Notes: generated from the letters alone by a model not told the origin. Shown: positions 20,170 to 30,684, counted from the stretch's first letter. The stretch is DNA of 64,000 nt from Strongyloides papillosus (GCA_005656395.1 SRSI01000024.1:28691-92690); one strand, 5' to 3'. A program made the numbers and translations.

Positions 20170-22200
20170 ATTTACTCCCCCAAAAATAAAGGTTGGGCTC
20201 CAGTTGATGCCCATATAATTATAAATGAGAGAGGTTTGAGTGAATTCTAACAGGTAGTCTGAAAACATTGAAGATCCTTGAAATATAAAGTCCTTAATCG
20301 CTGAAGAAACTGCTTTTTTCAAAAGTGATATAGTAGCATATCTTAAACATTTATCGATAGCAGCAATAATGGGGCATCTTTCAATAATTGTAGTGTCTTC
20401 ATAGAGAATTTGGAATGGTTCAACGTCTTCATCTTCTGAAATGTTAATTTCATTTTCTCCCCCATGTAGAGAAGGAAGATGTCTGGAGAGAGTGCCAGCC
20501 AGTGCATTCTGAAATTCAGGCAAGTAGTTGACAGAAGCAGGGAAGGACTGAAGAATATTGTAAATGTATTTGTCATATTTAGGATCTTGTGATTCTCGAA
20601 TGATGGATAACAAGTTCTTATGATCACTGTAGATATGGACAGGGCAGCCTTGAATAAGTTCACCAAACAATGTTAGAGAGGCACCAATGGCTTTCAATTC
20701 AAGTACGACAATGAGTGGAATAAAAGGGTAATCATATTGAACATGGGCAATTGTGTATGCATTCTGAAATTGTTGTTTGATAAGAGCAATCGATTGAAGT
20801 ACCGAGTCTGGAATTGTAACGAAAGCCTTGGTATCTTTCTTTGGTGTATTGCTGATGAATTTCTTAATAATTGATTCAAGTACAGAGTAGCCCTTAATAT
20901 AACGTTTGTAGAAATTGAAGATACCACGGAATTTCCGGAGCTGGTATGTACCTGTAGGACGTGAGAAGCTCGTGATAGTAGAGATAAATTTTGGGGCAAT
21001 AGCAGTACCTTTTTCCGTAATCCTGTGACCAAGTAAGATCGTTTCATTTGATAAGAATTCAGATTTGTCAAGAGAAATCTTCAAATTGTGTGCAACAAGA
21101 GCCTTATAAGTTGAAATCACTTCATCAGAATGTAGAGATGCAGTGCCTTTGGTACGAATCCAAATGTCATTCTGAAATGCCATGCTCGGTGTGTCTGCTG
21201 AAACTTGATTGATAAGGGACTGAAGTGTTGCTGGTGAATTCCGTCCATCTTGTGGTAAACGAAGCTGAGAAAAGAGAACACCAGCAATGCGACCAACGAT
21301 GGTTCGGTTATCAACAGGATCAAGAGGAATTTGTGTGTATGCATTGCAGAGATCTAACCGACATATAAAATCGAATGTACCCATGGAGTGGAGAATTAAG
21401 TTAATCTTTGGTGATGTGTAATATATAGGAACCATAATTTCGTTAACAGGATGCATGTCTAGAGTCATCCAGATATCACCAGATTTCTTTTCTACAGGAC
21501 GTAAGTTGCAAATGAATCGTGGTGCATATCGAGAAGCCACATTGTGAGAGATCATTTCTAAAACATGCTGTTTACATTTACCGCGTACAGTTGGATTCTG
21601 AATATCATATCGTGGGTTCTTTTTCAAGTGAGATTGCTTAAATTCTATCTTTGGTGCTGAAATCGAGCAACAGCTCAAATCAAGAGAGTCTGCACTAACC
21701 ACTGAAGGAGTCTCTGAGAGTATTCTATTTTTTTGAGAGGTCTGATTACATTCAATAGCATTAATTTCTACTTTGTTTGGTGAGAAGAGGAAGGAGATTC
21801 GTAATTTCTGAAGTTCGGACTGGCCAATAATGATGTCACTTGAGGCATTATTGATGATAACAGGATAGCAGTAGCAGAGTCGATTACCAAGAGTGATAAG
21901 AAGTTTATTCCGAGCAGTAATTGCAGAAGACTGGGTGTTGAGGTACTTGATGTCTACAGTGTCTGTGCCTTTTTCAATATTAAGTGATTTCGCTAAAGTT
22001 GAAGATATTGCAGTACAGGTACTACCCGTATCAAATAAGGCAGAGATTGATTTTGATACACTTCCTGAAGCAATTTGAACAGTTTTATATGATTGTAGCA
22101 GAGATTGAGAGTCTAAAGTATTGGTGAAATTGGTTTCGTGGAAGAGAGGAGAGCTGGGGTTTGAATTGCCTGGAACAAGTCCAGGCCTACCTAGTTTCCC
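20152..22200 (-). pseudogene. element B pol: protease, RT and RNase H, integrase lost
   Basis: The frame is open on the minus strand from the gag overlap (about 22200) to 20152, with no ATG near its start, as expected for frameshift expression. Protease has LFDTGST (about 22035). RT blocks follow (FICRLDLCNAYTQIPLDP), but the YxDD box reads FQND (21166-21177), so the first catalytic aspartate is asparagine. RNase H keeps IYSDHKNL but lacks the first aspartate block seen in element C (LMCDAS). After TLSRHLPSLHGG the expected integrase is replaced by about 80 residues of unrecognised sequence running into the LTR. The reading frame is nonetheless free of stops, so inactivation was by substitution and deletion rather than frameshift. 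Confidence 0.7.
22168..22200 (-). promoter_or_regulatory. predicted -1 ribosomal frameshift signal, element B gag-pol
   Basis: On the minus strand the gag frame ends with the heptamer G GGA AAC (22200-22194) directly before its TAG stop. Seven nt after the heptamer a perfect 7-bp stem forms (GCCTGGA with TCCAGGC, 5-nt loop, 22186-22168). Pol is in the -1 frame. Slippery heptamer, 7-nt spacer and stem match the classic arrangement. Confidence 0.75.
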
Positions 22201-23132
22201 TGGTTCAAACTGACGGTTGGATTTGGAGTTGGTTTCTTACGATAATCACCTTGTGGCAAACCAGATTGTTTACGACGACATTGTGAAGCGATGTGTCCTG
22301 AAATCATACAGTGGTCACAAGAAACGTTTGACTGAAGCTTGAATTTTCTGTCTTTGTTCAAAAGTGCCATACGACTGACTTCAGAGATGATTGTAGAGAT
22401 TGTGGTATCCGTGTGAGATTGACTAAGATAGGTCCATACATTCTCATGTTTGCTAAATGCCTCCATAAGTCTCAAGATTACTGAAGCCTTTTTCTCAGCC
22501 ATCGGTTTGTTCTTGTAAGCACGATCCGCAAGTTCTCTTAGCTTAGTGAAGGATTCTTCTGAAGGTAAGACTTTGTAGGAAATGTACTCCATCATAAAAA
22601 CGGCGGGAGGAACAGGCGGGAAAAGGTCAATCAAAGCGCTTTTGTATTGTTCGTACGTAAGCTCATCCATGTCTGGTAGAAGTTCCTTGGTCTCAGTAGT
22701 ACATCGTAATCTCAAGAGTCTTATCCTTGTAGCTCTATCTTGTTCGTCAATTTGGTCCAGAAACATTGCCTCCTCCATTTCATTAATGAATCTTCCGATA
22801 CTTCTAGTTTTGCTCTTGTAGTCGAATAATTGGACTTGTAAGCAGCAATCGTAACTTCTTGCAGTATTCGCTGGAGTAGTATTTGTCATCTGAAGTGATA
22901 AAAAATTATTACTAAAGTTTGAAATTTTCTTAGGACAAATTAAATAATTTTGTAATAATTGGGATGTGCACTTGGTTCCAAATTTCTTTTCCATACAAAA
23001 CCGAAGTAGCCATGCTTTGTTCAGAGATGGTGGTGTCGCGTCTGCAGCTTCACGTTTGAGAGAGGTTGATGGGAGCTTAGATAGTCTGTTGAATTCATAT
23101 AGAAGTAATTCTGAAGTTACTACTGGGGTCAT
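22191..23132 (-). CDS. element B Gag
   Basis: 313 codons, ATG at 23132-23130, 15 nt after the 5' LTR. It has a capsid-like helical region (about residues 115-260) and one zinc knuckle CDHCMISGHIASQC at residues 272-285 (CX2CX4HX4C). A basic Pro/Asn tail ends at the TAG at 22193-22191. It resembles the 314-codon Gag of element C in length, knuckle position and the following basic segment. It should package element RNA. Because the pol is dead, this copy could only move using enzymes from a relative. Confidence 0.8.
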   Translation of the reverse strand: MTPVVTSELLLYEFNRLSKLPSTSLKREAADATPPSLNKAWLLRFCMEKKFGTKCTSQLLQNYLICPKKISNFSNNFLSLQMTNTTPANTARSYDCCLQVQLFDYKSKTRSIGRFINEMEEAMFLDQIDEQDRATRIRLLRLRCTTETKELLPDMDELTYEQYKSALIDLFPPVPPAVFMMEYISYKVLPSEESFTKLRELADRAYKNKPMAEKKASVILRLMEAFSKHENVWTYLSQSHTDTTISTIISEVSRMALLNKDRKFKLQSNVSCDHCMISGHIASQCRRKQSGLPQGDYRKKPTPNPTVSLNQGN

Positions 23133-23147
23133 GTTGATGACGTTAGT

Positions 23148-23276
23148 AGTTGAAAATTTTATTCTGAGAGAAGTGGATAATAAATGAAATAATAAAAAGT
23201 GTAACTAAAACTGGGAGATAACTCCCCAATAAACAAAGGTCTTACAAAGAATTAAAAATTATGCATAATTTTTACT
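23148..23276 (-). repeat. 5' LTR of element B
   Basis: 129 bp, AGT...ACT ends on the minus strand, paired with 20041-20169. Confidence 0.8.
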
Positions 23277-23331
23277 TAAAACAAATTTATTAAATAAATT
23301 TCATTAACAATAAATAAAATCAAAAATTTTA

Positions 23332-23732
23332 TTAAACCTCCTTAAAGGAGGTTGGAAGTGGAGGAGGCGATGGTGGTGGTGTTGGTGGTGCTCCTGGGGC
23401 ACCATTCTCCTCATCATAGTTGGTGGAGCCACAGTGGGGGCAAGGGCCCTTCTTGGAGGCTTTCGCCCATCTCTTAACCCTCCGATATCCAGCTGCCACT
23501 AACATTAGAACAAAAAATTCTAATAATGGCCGGCAGTATCCCATTATTTGGATGGCCAATAAGGCCCAGGCTGTCATTTCTCCTTTAAATGCTCCAGAGA
23601 CTCCAGCAGCAGTAGTGGTAGTTGGGGCAGATGTTGTTGGTTGGTAGCCATGGCGGCTACACAGTTCCCCATAATTACTGAAAAAAAATATATTGTAATG
23701 CCAGACAAAATAAAAACTTACACAGCTGGCAT
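23332..23732 (-). CDS. unknown small membrane protein, GC-rich, two exons
   Basis: Exon 1 is 23732-23722 (ATGCCAGCTGT), then a 44-nt intron 23721-23678 (GTAAGT...TTTTTTTCAG), and exon 2 is 23677-23332. The splice gives an uninterrupted 118-residue frame. Without it the frame would need a start in the A+T-rich upstream sequence. Residues 16-28 are Thr/Ala/Pro-rich, 39-67 are hydrophobic and could span the membrane as a hairpin or single helix, and 69-80 are strongly basic. CPHC at 83-86 may bind metal together with upstream Cys or His, and 98-112 is proline-rich. The coding part is far richer in G and C than its surroundings. It lies antisense between element B and the 3' end of element A, so it may be an antisense gene carried by element A or captured sequence. 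I do not recognise the family. Confidence 0.55.
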
Positions 23733-23889
23733 CTTTTACTTCTGACCAAAGCAATGAAAAAAAAAAATGAATAAGAATAGTTCTTAAAGCTTTATATACA
23801 AAAAAAAAATATTGATGATTACAAAAAGAAGCATTGATGGATAAAAATGTCAATGATCAAATACCAAATTATTATTATATGCCTATCTT

Positions 23890-24028
23890 CTTGCTATTGA
23901 AAAAAAAAACATTAAGAATATTAAAGAAAAAATCAAATATCAAATACCAGAAATATTATTTCTAACTTCTTCTAACTGCTATTTAACAAATACATTTCCA
24001 GATCGCTACAAAGTAGCTGAAAAGGGGA
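23890..24028 (+). other. element A 3' internal region and polypurine tract
   Basis: It contains TCAAATATCAAATACCAGAA and ends AGCTGAAAAGGGGA directly before the 3' LTR. It matches 15785-15988, which shows that the remnant there belongs to the same lineage. Confidence 0.6.
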
Positions 24029-24197
24029 TGTAACGCCCCATGGAAGGCGTTCTCAAATGATAATATAAAAGCTAATAGAAAATTCATTTTAATTCATTAG
24101 AAGTAAAGTTGTAACCTAATTTTATTAAATAAAGTATTTACTTATACATATTGTTAATTCATAATCAAGAGAATCGCACCTCTATAAAAAAGCAACA
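24029..24197 (+). repeat. 3' LTR of element A
   Basis: 169 bp, one visible difference from 9959-10127. Followed by the CTGT target duplication. Confidence 0.85.
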
Positions 24198-24590
24198 CTG
24201 TCTTCATAGATAGTCTGGAAGTCTCAAAATCAAATATTTTGTGTCGACAATTTCGAGTCATTTTACAAAAAAAGTTGATGCAAAAAATTATTCAAGTATA
24301 AATATCTGACTAACAAAGATAGATATTAAAAATCCATCAGATCAAATTAAAGAATTAACTCTTGGCTACAAAATAAGCTATTTACTATATTTATAGGTAG
24401 TCTGAGAGCTTCAATAAAGATTATTTTCTATAAACAGTCAAGTATGTCAAAAATTAAAAAAACAATTTTTAAAGATTAATAACTCAATTTTAAAACAAGA
24501 TATTAGAAATCCGTCAGATGTGATTGAAGAATAAAGTCTTTGCTACAAAATGAGTTATTGACCATATTCATAGGTAGTCTGTACAGAAAA
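24198..24590. repeat. tandem repeat of about 190 bp, right part
   Basis: It continues the array cut at 9958. Units begin near 24203, 24399 and 24578 with TCATAGRTAGTCTG or TTATAGGTAGTCTG. Confidence 0.6.
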
Positions 24591-26180
24591 AAAAAGGACA
24601 AATTTTGACAAATCTATCTATAATGAAAAAAAATGTCCCATCATTTTAAAAAATTGAATATTATTCAAATTTTAAAATTATCAAGCAATAGCATAAATTT
24701 TTAAACAACGTAAAATATTAGGTTGTCGCTTACTTTTTGCCGTTATTTTACAAAGATATATATGTTTAACTTTTTAAATTAATGTGACTTTTTTTAATTT
24801 TGATATTTTTTATGACATTATGCCCATTTAGATCTTAACTTGTTTTTTTATTTTATAAAATATGCTATTAAAGGTCAATTTCGTGTAAAATTATTGATGT
24901 TTTAATAAAGATCATTATTTTAAACAATCTATTAAGGACAATAAGTTTAAAAATTTCACAACAATAATAAAAAAAAACAGTAATTATTTACTCACACAAA
25001 GTATTATTAATTAAAAATATTACTTTAGTATTCGTTCTTATTTTAAATTAAAATATGTAAACGTTATTTTTCTACTATAAATAAAAATCTATATTATTTT
25101 ATAACTTTTCATAATTTTGATTTTTAAAGATGATCTTTTAAAGACAAGGAAAATGAAATTTGACAGTCAACTACATTAAATATGCTACATATTTGTAAAA
25201 TTTGCTACATCTTATGACATTTTGCGTCATCTTTTTGACCAATTTGCGCTATCTTTGTACATTTTGTGCCATCTTTTTTAGCAATTTGACCATCTTAGTA
25301 CATTTTTGCGACATGTATTTTTCATACCAAATAAATTATCTTTCAACATAATTTAGGTATGTTAATGAGTAAAATAATATTATTAAAATAAAGTGGAATT
25401 GAATCGGAAAAAGTGACTTTCGCTTGTCCATTGGGTAACAAAAATGATTTTTTTGAGAAACATACATAATATGGGCAAGCGAAAAAGCACTCTTTTTTAT
25501 TTTTTACTAACTTATTTTTTGATTATTCCATTGAATTCAGTTCACACACGGCATCGCACTTTACAGCGACCCCTACCCTAATTTAGTTAAAAAAAAGACG
25601 ATGGAAATTAACTTGCCCGTGGTCACCAATGATCAAGCGAAATGACATTAAAAAAAAGGAAAAAATATGAGTAACCATGGACAAGCGAATGTCTACCGTC
25701 TGAAAAAAGATGGCGCAAAATGTCATAAGATGTAGCAAATTTTACAAAGATGTAGCATATTTGATGTAGATAACTCTTAAATTCTGGGGTTCAAAGACAT
25801 TATGAAAACAATTTAGATTATCAAATGTGAAAATTTCATAGAATACAATTTATAATAATTCAAACGATTGAAAAATATTTAAAAAATGTACTGTAATATT
25901 TTAAAAATGTTTTTTTTATAAAAGTGTTTGTAATTTTACATAGAATTAAATTCTAACCTTGTATTAAAAATGTATTGTAGAAAACAACTTATGTTCTAGA
26001 ATAAAAGTAGTATACTAAAAAAAGAGAAACTTATTTTAATGATTCACTAATTATTGTTTTAATTTTTCATCTACAAAATAATTGCGATAAAATTAGACGC
26101 AAATCAAGAAAAATCAAATTTTTTTAGGTGGGACAAATTGTTACATTTTATGCAAACTTGTGTCTTTTTTTTCTGTGTGT
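24590..26180 (-). mobile_element. MITE family A, reversed copy carrying a foldback insertion
   Basis: The right edge (AGGTGGGACAAATTG...CTTGTGTC...TGTGTGTG) is the complement of the family left end. The left edge (GGACAAATTTTGACAAATC...AAATGTCCCATC) is the family right end. A foldback at 25169-25771 sits in the interior. No coding frame. Confidence 0.5.
25169..25771. mobile_element. foldback element with roughly 66-bp arms
   Basis: The left arm (CTACATTAAATATGCTACAT...GACATTTTGCGTCATCTTTTT) is matched by the complement at about 25706-25771. Next to the left arm, related units of about 30 nt (TTTGCGYYATCTTT) are tandemly repeated. The loop has several ACAAGCGAA or CAAGCGAAA motifs in both orientations and a GC-richer core. 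Non-coding. Confidence 0.6.
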
Positions 26181-26589
26181 GTTTTTAAAACAAAATCAAC
26201 TTTAACCGACAAATTTGGCATTCTTTGAAGTCTATGAAAAAATTAGGGATTTTGTTTTCACCGATATCATATATTTTTTAGAAAATATTTAATAGTTAAA
26301 AAATTTACATCATGTAGATAAATAAATTATACCAAAACCAGTAAATTCAAATAGTTACCTTTTTTAGTTGTTTTTCTAAAAACTATTAATAAAGCACAAA
26401 TATTAAATACTTCTGTTTGTCTATACTATATTATTTATTTCAAAAATGAGATGTGGATGTTATAATAATTTAAGAATTATTGAAATTTTTTTCTTTAATT
26501 TAAACAAAAAAGTTCTTTTAAAAATATTGGATTTATATTAAATAATTAATGTTTAATAATTTTTTAATTTTCTATGTAATTTTTATATG

Positions 26590-26695
26590 CGAAATAGTGA
26601 GACAAAATTAGTCGCAAATAAAGAAAATTTGAATTTTATTTGGTGGGACAAATTTATTACATTTTTTGCAAACCTGTGTTTTTTTTTGTGTGTAG
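26590..26695 (-). mobile_element. MITE family A, terminal fragment
   Basis: AAAATTTGAATTTTATTTGGTGGGACAAATTTATTACATTT... followed by GTGTTTTTTTTTGTGTGT matches the reversed left end of the family. The rest of the copy is not recognisable. Surrounding sequence (26181-27010) shows no gene. Confidence 0.45.
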
Positions 26696-27014
26696 CATAT
26701 GTAATGTAATTGATAACAACCCCACACTTTTTGGCAATTTTTATTTATTTTGATAATTTATTGCCTGAAGAAAAAATTATTATTTAAAACTTTCATTAAA
26801 AATGATGAGGTATAAAATCTATTAATATAACAATAAAATACACAGGGGGATCTCAGGAATGTTCTCATCTTATATATAAATAACCTGTTACTGAGAGTAA
26901 TCAATTAACTAAAAGTTATTTTAGAATTTTCCGTCAAAAACATAATTAATTTTTGCACAAAATAATAGTATCCAGTATAAAAGGGTGTTGACAACAAATA
27001 ATTTAACAAATATT

Positions 27015-27515
27015 ATTGAATCCTCTGAAACCAGCGCTTTTGCTCAAAAAATTCTCTATATCTAGTATTTTTTACCTATGAATACCTCATGAAACCTCTG
27101 AATTTGAAATTTTATCTTCGAATTTCCAGAATCCTATGTTTCCATTCATAAATTCTCATTTTTTCGTCCATGAGTCCTATATGGAACCCCCAATTCGAGA
27201 CAAAAATTTTCAAATTTCAGAATCCCATGTTTCCATCCATAAATCCTCTGAATCCTTATTTTTCTATCTATGAAACCCGTCTGGAATCTTTAAATCCGAG
27301 ATAAAAATTTTTAATTTCAGAATCACATATTCCCATCCTTGAATCCTCTGAATCTCTAATTTTTCATCCATGAAAACCGTATGGAACGCCCGAATCCGAG
27401 ATAAATATTTCTAAATTTCAGAATCCCATGTTTTCATCAATGAATCCTCTGAATCCTTAATTTTTCATCCATGAAAACCATATGGAACGCACGAATCCGA
27501 CATTAAAAATTTTTG
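27015..27515 (+). repeat. tandem repeat of about 100 bp
   Basis: About five diverged units contain CCTCTGAATCC, TTTTTCATCCATGAAA, GTATGGAACGCCCGAATCC and TTTCAGAATCCCATG. The last three units are spaced about 100-105 nt apart. No coding role. Confidence 0.65.
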
Positions 27516-27539
27516 AATCCCTAAATCAACCAATATAAT

Positions 27540-27765
27540 GAAAATGATTAAATCGACCAAATTTATAATAAAAATGAAAATATCAATTTAATTAAAATGA
27601 TGAATTTTATAATAAAAACGAAAAAAATCAATTTTATTAAAATGATGAATTTTATAGTAAAAATGAAAAAACCGATTTTTATTAAAATGATGAATTTTAT
27701 AATAAAAATGAAAAAAACCGATTTTTATTAAAATGATGAATTTTATCAATTTTATAGTAAAATTA
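27540..27765. repeat. hairpin-forming A+T minisatellite, block 1
   Basis: Repeats of a unit like ATGAATTTTATAATAAAAATGAAAAAA followed by CGATTTTTATTAAAATG. TTTTATAATAAAAAT can pair with ATTTTTATTAAAA inside each unit. The frames it opens are repeat artefacts. Confidence 0.7.
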
Positions 27766-28185
27766 TTTAAGTTTTGTTGGTGCCTAGTTTCAGTTAAAAG
27801 ACAGTATAGAAGGTTTAACACACACACAAATTAGTATTTTATTATTATACGCTTTTACAATATAAAGACAAGTGCTAAAAATGGCCACCTAATGACAATT
27901 TGTTAATTATAAGATTCTTGGGAACTTACTTTTAGCTACACAAAGTACAATTTAAACACTAATAAACAATATAATTAGAATCCTCTACGTCCCCTTGAAT
28001 CTTACACTAAAATAAAAGGAATTAGGTTAGTATAATACTTAATACAATAAAAAAACAATGACATAGTGTTTTTACAAAATGACAACTATTTTGAAATCTT
28101 TTGTTTATATATTTAACTGTAAAAGATATTTTCTTTACAGGATCAAAACAAAGGCAAATGAGAAGTGTTAAGATTACTTCTCTTT
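27766..28185. other. spacer between minisatellite blocks
   Basis: About 420 bases without gene or obvious repeat. Confidence 0.5.
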
Positions 28186-28560
28186 TACTTTATAATAAAA
28201 ATGAAAAAAATTAATTTTATTAAAATTATGAATTTTATCAATTTTATAATAAAAATGAAAAAAACGATTTTTAATAAAATTATGAATTTTATAATAAAAA
28301 TGAAAAAAACGATTTTTATTAAAATTATTAATTTTATAATAAAAATGAAAAAAAACGATTTTTATTAAAATGATGAATTTTATAATAAAAATGAAAAAAA
28401 CGATTTTTATTAAAATGATAAATTTTATCAATTTTATTAAAATTATGAATTTTATCAATTTTATAATAAAAATGAAAAAAATTAATTTTATTAAAATGAT
28501 GAATTTTATAATAAAAATGAAAAAAACGATTTTTATTAAAAAGATGAATTTTATCAATTT
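28186..28560. repeat. hairpin-forming A+T minisatellite, block 2
   Basis: Same unit as 27540-27765, about 45-60 nt per unit, some units lengthened by ATCAATTTTAT. It ends exactly where the Helitron-like element begins (28561). Frames on both strands read repeated MKKTIFIK or similar and are not genes. Confidence 0.7.
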
Positions 28561-30684
28561 TCTATAACAAAAAGAAATATGAAAAAAAATTTGTCTTTAA
28601 CATAACTCTTTTCAAAGTTAACCGATTTTAATGGATAAATAGCCAAAAGATGTGTTTTTTTCTAACTTAGGGAAGAAAATAGGTCTTAAATGTTTTGGGC
28701 TATAATTGGCCAAGTTATCTTTAAAAAACATCCTTTTTAAGGGCCTTTTTTACATAGTTTTGTTACTCGACTAACTCTCCTCAAAGTTAACGAAATAAAT
28801 TGCTTTATATATCATTCGAAAGATATAATTCCAGAATAGTGCGGAAGCCTAATAATATTGAATTTGATTTATAATTGGCCGAGTTATGGGCCAAAGAGTG
28901 GTGACCATTTTGAAAAAACATCTTAAAAGTTAAATAGTCATAACTCAAGCATAACTTGACGAAAAGAAACGAAATATTATCCATTATATAGTTCTACGTC
29001 TAACTTAAAAAATAAGGGTCTAACGAAGTTTTTAGCTCAACTACGAAAGAAGTTATATTAATTTAAATGTCGGTTTTTTTGCCTTTTTTCCATTTTTATT
29101 GTAAAAATCAATTTTGTTCCAAACATAACTCTTTTCAAACTTGGTCAATTGTTATGGTCAAATAGTCGTTTGATGTATTTTTTCTTAACTTAGGGGGGAA
29201 GATAAGTTACAAAACTTTTCGTCTACAATTTGACCAAGTTATGTTTAAAAAACACCAATTTTTCGACACATTTTTGTATAGTTTTTGGTGTCTAGACAAC
29301 TCGACATAAGACAACTCGACATAGGACAACTCGACATTAGGACAACTCAACATTAAGACAACTCGACATTAGGACAATTGAACGTAAAAATTTTTTTTAA
29401 GTTAGAAATGATATAATGCAGCTAATTTATCTGAATTACACATAAAACTTATTTCATAAAATTTGCTAAGAATTTCTTTTGTGCAGTTATACGTCTTTTC
29501 AAATTTTTTTTTGAAAAAACTTCAGATACTTCACCAAGTAGTTGTTTATTTATTGTATTATTAGGTAAGAAATTCCTACAATTTTAGGCATTCAATCAAT
29601 TTATATATTGTAGGATGATTTTCATTTACCATACGGCCAAAAATCGAATTGAAAGATTCCGCATAATTGTTAGCAAGGTTTAAATTGTAGTTCAAAATAT
29701 AATTGTATTCGTCCCATAATTTTAAACTAAAGTGTTGATCTTAATTTTTGTATCTTATGCTTAAAATTTTTTTTATTATTTGAATTTAAATATTTTTTAA
29801 GACCCGTAGAGTTGTCTATAATGTCGAGTTGTCTTAATGTCGAGTTGTCTTAATGTCGAGTTGTCTCAATGTCGAGTTGTCTTAATGTCGAGTTGTCCTA
29901 TGTCGAGTTGTCCAATGTCGAGAAGTCTATGAACCATAGTTTTTTACCAGAAATAACTCTTTTTAAAGTTAATGGAATTTTATTGTTTATGACTCATTTG
30001 AAAGATACAACTCAGGAATAAGGAGGAAAATAAATACTTAAAAGATTTGTAAAAAATTAATTAACTAATGGATCAAAAAGTGATGATCATTTTTTTAGTA
30101 AAAATTAAAATTTTCTAATATTATAATTTTATGCAAAGTTGTTTAAAGAAAATAAAACTAATGTTAGCACGTATAACAAAGTCTGGCATAAAATATAAAA
30201 ACTGTAACGATGATTGTAGCTTAAAAACAAAAAATTTATTTTTAGGTACTAATTTTTTGATCTTTTTACAATTATATATTTGTAAAATTAAGGTGAATAT
30301 GTAGTTAATAGAGCAATAATATTAAATTGTTTATACCAATTCAAAGGTATGATGAAAAGTCACTTAAATTGTTACTTGAAAATATTCGAATATACATTTT
30401 TATTCACCTTTTAGATAATAAATGAGATTCTTTTTGTTGGGTAGATTTTTTTTAACTAAACAGTTTCAATAAATGTAAACGTTATGAAATGATTCTCAAA
30501 CTCAGAAATATTTCATATTTTATAACATTGTATTTTCGGTTATCTTATTTCTCCAGAAATTTTTAATTTAATAGAACAATTTTTTGTATACATACTTTGA
30601 TTAATAACTTAGTACAAAAATGCTTTTATAAAAAATATGCTCCGCGGACCAGCCCTGACCTGCCGAAGGCGGGTCCAAGGCTGG
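28561..30684 (+). mobile_element. Helitron-like element, copy 1
   Basis: It starts TCTATAACAAAAAGAAATA and ends with an 8-bp GC-rich hairpin (GACCTGCC-GAA-GGCGGGTC) followed 5 nt later by CTGG, with T next. These are Helitron-type ends (5' TC, 3' hairpin then CTRR, insertion before T). Same ends occur at 45973-48495, and more diverged ends at 52851-53340. The interior has related units of about 520 nt (each with CATAACTCTTTTCAAA, AACTTAG, CAAGTTAT). No Rep/helicase, so non-autonomous. A 649-bp element interrupts it at 29287-29935. Confidence 0.65.
29287..29935. mobile_element. DNA element with terminal arrays of a 15-16-bp unit and 9-bp TSD
   Basis: It is flanked by ATAGTTTTT on both sides (29278-29286 and 29936-29944), and the uninterrupted sequence fits other copies of the host Helitron. 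The ends GGTGTCTAGAC and GGTTCATAGAC face inward. The left end carries six units like GACAACTCGACATTAG. The right end carries eight units of the complement. The middle of about 420 bp is A+T-rich and non-coding. A 9-bp duplication and G-starting ends suggest a Mutator-like (MULE) MITE; other superfamilies with 8-9-bp duplications cannot be excluded. Confidence 0.7.

Larger units (their letters stand above)
20041..23276 (-). mobile_element. LTR element B (defective, no integrase), nested in element A
   Basis: Two 129-bp LTRs (23148-23276 as 5' and 20041-20169 as 3', read on the minus strand) begin AGTAAAAATTATGC and end TTTTCAACT. They show one difference that I can see. Gag and pol lie between, in the same layout as element C at 31674-35791. 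Integrase is absent and RT and RNase H have lost catalytic residues. No matching target duplication was found in the flanks. The leader before gag is only 15 nt and no standard primer-binding site is obvious. Confidence 0.75.
9959..24197 (+). mobile_element. composite Ty3/gypsy-like LTR element A
   Basis: Two 169-bp LTRs (9959-10127 and 24029-24197) start TGTAACG and end GCAACA and differ by a single base that I can find. The 4-bp direct repeat CTGT flanks them (9955-9958 and 24198-24201), and the host tandem repeat continues on both sides, so everything between entered as, or accumulated inside, one insertion. A candidate primer-binding site (TGGAGGTTCCACC) starts at 10128 and a purine tract GAAAAGGGGA precedes the 3' LTR. 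Inside are the long Gag/envelope-like/protease ORF, a broken RT, a related LTR remnant, a dispersed repeat, LTR element B and a minus-strand gene. RNase H and integrase are missing, so this copy is defective. Confidence 0.8.

Noticed and set aside
20152..21702. Element B RT fragment as a domesticated host gene
   Set aside because: It lies between matching LTRs with its gag and a frameshift site, so a defective retroelement is the simpler reading.
28165..28567. Open frames of up to 127 codons on both strands
   Set aside because: They are read through the A+T minisatellite and repeat MKKTIFIK-like strings; pure repeat artefact.
29290..29935. CRISPR-like array of short repeats
   Set aside because: Units are contiguous without spacers, occur as two opposed blocks and lie in an element with target duplications in a eukaryotic genome.
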